Source: a virus
IMG/VR virus record: IMGVR_UViG_3300017971_000214
Location: 1 to 64,000 of that record
Direction: 5' to 3' (one strand)
DNA: 64,000 bases
Shown in pieces: positions 60,272 to 64,000 of this stretch. The position numbers were made by a program, and so were the translations under genes. The notes under the pieces were generated by a model. It did no database searches, was not told the DNA's origin, and saw only the letters and a list, made by a program, of their open reading frames with translations. The stretch's first letter is position 1. Every line of letters starts with the position of its first letter.

Positions 60272-60481
60272 ATGAGAGACGGCAGTGGAAGCAACGATTT
60301 CGAGATCTCGGTGGAGGTACTGGTGGAAGGGCGAAACGCCATCAAGGTGCTGACCGAGCATGGCGACGAGGCGTGGATACCTCACTCCCAAATCCGCCAG
60401 GGGTCGGACGTGGAAAGCAGCGGGGACGAGGGCGTGCTCATCATACCGATGTGGCTAGCTCGCAAAGAAGGCTGGGCGTAG
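60272..60481 (+). CDS. small beta-rich protein, 69 aa
   Basis: RDGSGSNDFEISVEVLVEGR then AIKVLTEHGDEAWIPHSQIR: strands like an OB or SH3 barrel. It ends 10 nt before a promoter. Confidence 0.55.
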   Translation: MRDGSGSNDFEISVEVLVEGRNAIKVLTEHGDEAWIPHSQIRQGSDVESSGDEGVLIIPMWLARKEGWA

Positions 60482-60490
60482 GCGCCACGC

Positions 60491-60519
60491 TTTACAATAG
60501 GCAGCACACTTGGTAACTT
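60491..60519 (+). promoter_or_regulatory. sigma-70-type promoter of the MoxR-VWA operon
   Basis: TTTACA 60491-60496, 17-bp spacer, TAACTT 60514-60519; GGAGGAGAG precedes ATG 60545. Confidence 0.6.
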
Positions 60520-60544
60520 CGGAGCACGAAAAACTGGAGGAGAG

Positions 60545-62632
60545 ATGACAGAGCTGAGCATCCAGCGCATGGGCTCGGGTGAGTTCGAGCCCAAAGCCGG
60601 CCTGATCTACAAAGACGTATTCGACCTGATGAGCCTGTACGAAGGGCTCGCGTTCCGGGCGCCGACCATCGTGGTTGGCCCGAAAGGCATCGGCAAGACC
60701 CTGAGCATCCAGGCGTTCGCGGCGCAGCAGGACTGTCCCATCGTGACGTTCGACTGCTCGGAGGATGTTCGTCGCCAGCACTTGATCGGCATCTTCGTTC
60801 TGCGTGGGCAGGAGACTCCGTTCGTCCTGGGGCCGCTGACGACGGCGTTCGAGGTCGCCAACGAGGTGGGGCAGTGCATCCTGTGTTTGGAGGAGATCAA
60901 CTGTCTCTACCCCACCACTACCGTCTTGGTCCCCTCTGGCGAAGAAGTTCCGATCGAGCGGCTGCGGTTGGGAGATCCTGTTGTTGGATTCGATCCTGCG
61001 GGCGGTCAGTGTTTAGCGCATGTGGTAGAAACCCGGTATCAACGCGCTGACTCCTCATATACAATAGAAGCCGGTGAGGAAATCATCAAAGCCAGCGAAA
61101 ACCACCTCTTTTGGACAAGGAGGGGGTGGGTCCCCGCGAAGTTCCTCCAAGAAGGGGACGAAGTCCTTCGTGTGTGCGAAGTGTGGTTGCCGCAAAAAGG
61201 ACCTGAGGTCTCTTCGGGCGCACGAACGGATGGCTCACGGGAAGAATCCGATGAAGAATCCGGAATGCGTCGTGAAGGTTCACACGGCGGCTCGGAACGA
61301 GAAGATTTCAAAAGCCGCAACAGCGCGGTGGAAGGACCCGGAGTACCGGGAGACGATGAGCGAGTTTCTACGGGAGTTGCGTCCCATGGACAACCCCAAG
61401 GTGAGATCAAAGATGTCCGAAACCCAGAGGCTTCGGATGCTTTCGGAATGGAGGGATCCGAAAAAGAGAGAACGTCGCTTGGAGAGTTGTCGGACGCCGG
61501 AGTTCCGAGAGACTGCGGCGAAAGGGGGAAAGAAGACCGCTGCGTTCTGGAGGTCCCCAGAAGGAAGAAAGATAGCTTCGATGCGCTCCAAGAAGCTCTG
61601 GGCGGACGAGAGACACCGGAAGCTCATGTCCGAAAAGCGAAAACAGCATCTACTGGATCATCCAGACAAGAAGATACAGTTCGTACATGCGGGATGGAAC
61701 GCTCAACGCCCAACGAAGTTGGAACGTCGGGCCATAGAGATTCTAGTCGACCTTCCAGTCTTCTACACAGGGGACGGAACGAGATGGATCACTACACCCA
61801 AAGGGCGACATTTGAATCCGGACTTTTCGGTGGAAGGCAAGAAAGTGATTCTTGTGGATGGGGACTACTGGCACCCACCGAATCAGAAGAGGTCAGAGAC
61901 TTTGGCCTACAAGAGCGCGGGATTCTCAGTTCTTCGCTTGTCGGAAGACCAAGTGAAGAACCATCCAGCACTTGTGCTAAAGCGGGTCCAGAAATTCCTC
62001 TCTGGGTAACCGTTCGAAGAGTCACCCGAAATCTTGAGGCTACTCCTCTGTGCGAAATCGGCCTTACTGGTCCTCACACTTACTTTGCTTCGGGGCTCGG
62101 AACGCACAACTCACTGACACCCCAGATGCAGAAGGTGCTCAACGCCCCAACCGACTGGCGGCAACGCATCGAGGTGCCGGAAGCTCGGAAGGTGTTCCGG
62201 TTGGAGAAGGGCAAGAAGATTTGGGTAACGGGGACGATGAACACTGCGGTATACGGCGGCGTGTACCAGCTCAACGAAGACCTGAAGAGTCGCATGAGGC
62301 TCGTTGCGCTTACCTACCCGAAGTCCTCCAAGGAGAAGGAGATCATCGCCGCGGTCCTCTCCGACACGTCTCTGGATCAGTCGGTAGTCGACCGGGTGAT
62401 TCTCCTTGCGCACGAGACTCGACAGCAGTCGTTGGAGTACGCGCTCAGTACACGCGACGTCGTGCAGTTGCTGGAGGACATCGCGGCTATGGATTTGACC
62501 AGGGCGCTGCGCATCGTACTCGGCAAGTTCGACGACACCGACCGGGACACGGTGGCAGAGAGAATCCAAAGCATCTTCGGCGTGAGCTTCGATCAGACCT
62601 CGCGGCGTCGCGGGGCTGCAGCGAGGGCGTGA
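60545..62632 (+). CDS. MoxR-type AAA+ ATPase carrying an intein
   Basis: 695 codons; residues 120-522 are intein, leaving a 292-aa ATPase. Walker A VGPKGIGKT near residue 44, Walker B CILCLEEIN ending at residue 119, then, after the intein, SLTPQMQKVLNAPTDWRQRI, sensor-1 region TGTMNTAVYGGVYQLNEDLK with R finger SRMRLVALTYP. MoxR ATPases act with VWA-domain proteins to insert metals or remodel complexes; one follows directly at 62634. Splicing should join LEEIN to SLTPQ right behind Walker B, so the unspliced protein should be inactive. GGAGGAGAG ribosome site. Confidence 0.88.
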   Translation: MTELSIQRMGSGEFEPKAGLIYKDVFDLMSLYEGLAFRAPTIVVGPKGIGKTLSIQAFAAQQDCPIVTFDCSEDVRRQHLIGIFVLRGQETPFVLGPLTTAFEVANEVGQCILCLEEINCLYPTTTVLVPSGEEVPIERLRLGDPVVGFDPAGGQCLAHVVETRYQRADSSYTIEAGEEIIKASENHLFWTRRGWVPAKFLQEGDEVLRVCEVWLPQKGPEVSSGARTDGSREESDEESGMRREGSHGGSEREDFKSRNSAVEGPGVPGDDERVSTGVASHGQPQGEIKDVRNPEASDAFGMEGSEKERTSLGELSDAGVPRDCGERGKEDRCVLEVPRRKKDSFDALQEALGGRETPEAHVRKAKTASTGSSRQEDTVRTCGMERSTPNEVGTSGHRDSSRPSSLLHRGRNEMDHYTQRATFESGLFGGRQESDSCGWGLLAPTESEEVRDFGLQERGILSSSLVGRPSEEPSSTCAKAGPEIPLWVTVRRVTRNLEATPLCEIGLTGPHTYFASGLGTHNSLTPQMQKVLNAPTDWRQRIEVPEARKVFRLEKGKKIWVTGTMNTAVYGGVYQLNEDLKSRMRLVALTYPKSSKEKEIIAAVLSDTSLDQSVVDRVILLAHETRQQSLEYALSTRDVVQLLEDIAAMDLTRALRIVLGKFDDTDRDTVAERIQSIFGVSFDQTSRRRGAAARA
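60902..62110 (+). mobile_element. intein with an out-of-frame endonuclease gene in place of its nuclease domain
   Basis: 403 codons. N-terminal Hint part: CLYPTTTVLVPSGEEVPIER, block B ASENHLFWTRRGWVPAKFLQ. C-terminal part: ATPLCEIGLTGPHTYFASGL then GTHN, with Ser +1. Between them, about 280 codons of host frame are Ser/Glu/Gly/Arg-rich low complexity with no LAGLIDADG or HNH motif. In the +1 frame of that stretch lies a complete endonuclease gene. Splicing residues are all present (Cys1, His, final HN, Ser+1). Confidence 0.88.
61074..62009 (+). CDS. C2H2-finger, NUMOD3 and Vsr-like homing endonuclease, nested in +1 frame of the intein
   Basis: Up to 311 aa (GTG 61074; the true start may be later). 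Order: C2H2-like finger FVCAKCGCRKKDLRSLRAHE then RMAHGKN; NUMOD3-like repeats (ISKAATARWKDPEYRETMSE, KMSETQRLRMLSEWRDPKKR, GKKTAAFWRSPEGRKIASMR); then a Vsr-like nuclease, RPTKLERRAIEILVDLPVFY, HLNPDFSVEGKKVILVDGDY WHPPNQKR and YKSAGFSVLRLSEDQV. The P-D-F, V-D-G-D-Y-W-H and L-R-L segments fit the Vsr/EDxHD homing class. The host frame remains open throughout. Confidence 0.85.
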   Translation: MRKSSKPAKTTSFGQGGGGSPRSSSKKGTKSFVCAKCGCRKKDLRSLRAHERMAHGKNPMKNPECVVKVHTAARNEKISKAATARWKDPEYRETMSEFLRELRPMDNPKVRSKMSETQRLRMLSEWRDPKKRERRLESCRTPEFRETAAKGGKKTAAFWRSPEGRKIASMRSKKLWADERHRKLMSEKRKQHLLDHPDKKIQFVHAGWNAQRPTKLERRAIEILVDLPVFYTGDGTRWITTPKGRHLNPDFSVEGKKVILVDGDYWHPPNQKRSETLAYKSAGFSVLRLSEDQVKNHPALVLKRVQKFLSG

Positions 62633-62633
62633 G

Positions 62634-64000
62634 GTGCGGACTCCTTTTTCTCCCCCCGCGGACCCGCTAGCTGCGGCGATGTCGGAAGAGGCTGAGTCCG
62701 CCGACACGTTGGCGGACTTACGTCGGTACTCGGTGCTCAAGTCGGTGGCCTACAAGACCGTCGACATGTTCTCCGGCATCACCAAGCGGCGCTTGTGGCT
62801 GAAGGACGGCTCCTTCGTGGGGACAGACGGGAACGAGATCAGAGTTCCCTTCTCCGATCCGGACTTCTACCAGCTGGTGGAGCGCCAGCTCGCCCACGTC
62901 CTGTTTCGCTCGGACGCCAAGGCCAAGAAGGTGTTCGTCCGGGACTACTCGATGAAGGTGGCGGAGGTAGCCAAGAAGATGGGGGTCGAGCTGAACGCCG
63001 GCCACCTTCAGGGAGCCATCGGCCACATCATCACGGTTCTGGAGAAGCGCCGCGTCACCTCCCTGTGGGGGATCTTGTATCCCGGCAGCCACCAGCTACT
63101 GAAGGAGATCGACCAGGAGTCCGTCGCAGAGCTGATGAATGAAGCGCACGGGAGCCTACTCGCCTATCTGACCTGTTTGGAAGGCGACGGAGCGTCGGTC
63201 GGTGCGGGGGAGATGGATCGATTCCGGCCCTACATCGAGGAAGCCTTCCGGAAGGTGCACAAGCGGGGGTTCTCGGCGACGCTTTCGATCTCCAAGTGGC
63301 TCGTGATGCAGTTCGTCAACGAGATCATCCGAGAGCTGAAGGACATCCCACCCCCTCCCCCGCCCATGCCTACGCCCCAAGGGCAGCCCGGCTCTGCTGG
63401 AAGCTCCGGCGAGAACGATTCAGAGAGGGAGGAAGGTGACGACTGCGACTGCGACGCCCCGAAGGCTGGGGGCAGCTCGGAGGGATCCGGAGAAGAAGGC
63501 GATGAAGGCTCCCAGGAGCCCTCTGAAGGCGACGATGGGGAGGGGGAGGGCGACGCCCCCGACGAAGGCGACGAAGGGCAGGAAGGGGCCTCAGAGGGGG
63601 AAGAAGACGGGGATGGGGATGCCCCCTGGAACCCGCCGCCTCCGCCGGCTACCGGGGCCGAGCGTACCCAGGCGCTGAAAGATCTGATCGACAAGCTGGG
63701 GAAGGCCCCCGAGCAGGTGAAGGACACAATGCTGGAGTCCAAGTTCACCAAGTCTCGGCACTCGCCTAAGGCGCAGGCGCTTGCTTCGCAGGCGTTGAAG
63801 GCGGACGTGAACAACCCGGACAAGTTCGAGGACAGCCTGGATGACTCCGAGCAGGAGATGGAGGACATCCTGGATGCGGCTCTCCGAGCCATGCGCCAGA
63901 AGATGCACCACGACGAGTGGTTGCAGAAAGATGCGATGGCGAAGATCAGCTTCGTCGACAAGGAGGATCAGAAGCACGCCCGGCAGCCCATGAGCTTCGA
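62634..64000 (+). CDS. VWA/CobT-like partner of the MoxR ATPase, cut by the window end
   Basis: 455 residues visible, no stop inside the window. GTG 62634 overlaps just after the ATPase stop; ATG 62679 (SEEAESADTLADLRRYSVLK) is an alternative. The N-terminal 230 residues are helical; a Pro/Asp/Glu/Gly-rich acidic region follows (about 235-340: GEEGDEGSQEPSEGDDGEGE), then helical sequence. Acidic linkers of this kind precede the VWA domain in CobT- and MoxR-partner proteins; the VWA domain itself would lie beyond 64000. The assignment rests on position and layout. Confidence 0.55.
   Translation, partial: MRTPFSPPADPLAAAMSEEAESADTLADLRRYSVLKSVAYKTVDMFSGITKRRLWLKDGSFVGTDGNEIRVPFSDPDFYQLVERQLAHVLFRSDAKAKKVFVRDYSMKVAEVAKKMGVELNAGHLQGAIGHIITVLEKRRVTSLWGILYPGSHQLLKEIDQESVAELMNEAHGSLLAYLTCLEGDGASVGAGEMDRFRPYIEEAFRKVHKRGFSATLSISKWLVMQFVNEIIRELKDIPPPPPPMPTPQGQPGSAGSSGENDSEREEGDDCDCDAPKAGGSSEGSGEEGDEGSQEPSEGDDGEGEGDAPDEGDEGQEGASEGEEDGDGDAPWNPPPPPATGAERTQALKDLIDKLGKAPEQVKDTMLESKFTKSRHSPKAQALASQALKADVNNPDKFEDSLDDSEQEMEDILDAALRAMRQKMHHDEWLQKDAMAKISFVDKEDQKHARQPMSF

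Noticed and set aside
1-64000. tRNA or rRNA genes
   Set aside because: I saw no cloverleaf-like sequence with the conserved T-loop, and no rRNA segment.

Overview
The window looks like part of the genome of a large, high-GC, tailed double-stranded DNA bacteriophage. The evidence is dense packing of small genes on mostly one strand, stop/start overlaps such as ATGA and TGATG between neighbours, many short zinc-ribbon proteins, free-standing and intein-borne homing endonucleases, a lysis-type gene set, and several families met mainly in phages. No capsid, tail, terminase or polymerase gene lies here, so this is an early/accessory part of the genome. The cysteine-rich lipoproteins, the sigma-54-like promoters and the GC content would suit a myxobacterium or similar host, but the host cannot be read from the sequence.

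Layout. Positions 1-9230 hold a Fis-type regulator, a set of 17-bp inverted repeats with sigma-54-like promoters, a nicotinamidase-like and a nicotinate phosphoribosyltransferase gene (NAD salvage), a short beta-clamp-like protein and small unknowns. A C-rich stretch of about 850 bp with no gene follows (9227-10070). From 10070 to 24753 there is a long run of small genes, interrupted at 13680-14212 by five copies of a 31-nt hairpin with compensated stem changes. Positions 24855-27671 are on the minus strand. From 27684 to 46650 there are more small plus-strand genes, with an ADP-ribosylglycohydrolase and two HNH-related genes. Positions 46702-50588 hold an SNF2-type ATPase with a nuclease gene nested out of frame. 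Positions 50766-56880 hold a secreted FGE-like protein, a homing endonuclease, a double transglycosylase, and a convergent minus-strand set (membrane protein, two lipoproteins, papain-like peptidase with an intein). Positions 57002-64000 hold a family-4 uracil-DNA glycosylase, a KH-domain protein, and a MoxR-type ATPase (with intein) followed by its probable VWA partner, cut by the window end.

Control. Three promoter classes recur: TTGACAATC...TGTGATA sigma-70-type promoters; promoters preceded by ACTACAATTG, whose ACAATTGT palindrome abuts the -35 box; and sigma-54-like TTGGCACA...TGCA elements overlapping TGTGCA-N5-KGCACA repeats. Many genes begin exactly where transcription should start, which suggests leaderless mRNAs.

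The most unusual content is mobile. Two unrelated ATPase genes carry a Vsr-like homing endonuclease gene in the +1 frame of an insert whose host frame stays open throughout. One insert sits inside an intein and the other has no visible splicing domain. A third host protein, a papain-like peptidase, has a conventional LAGLIDADG intein placed immediately before its catalytic cysteine.
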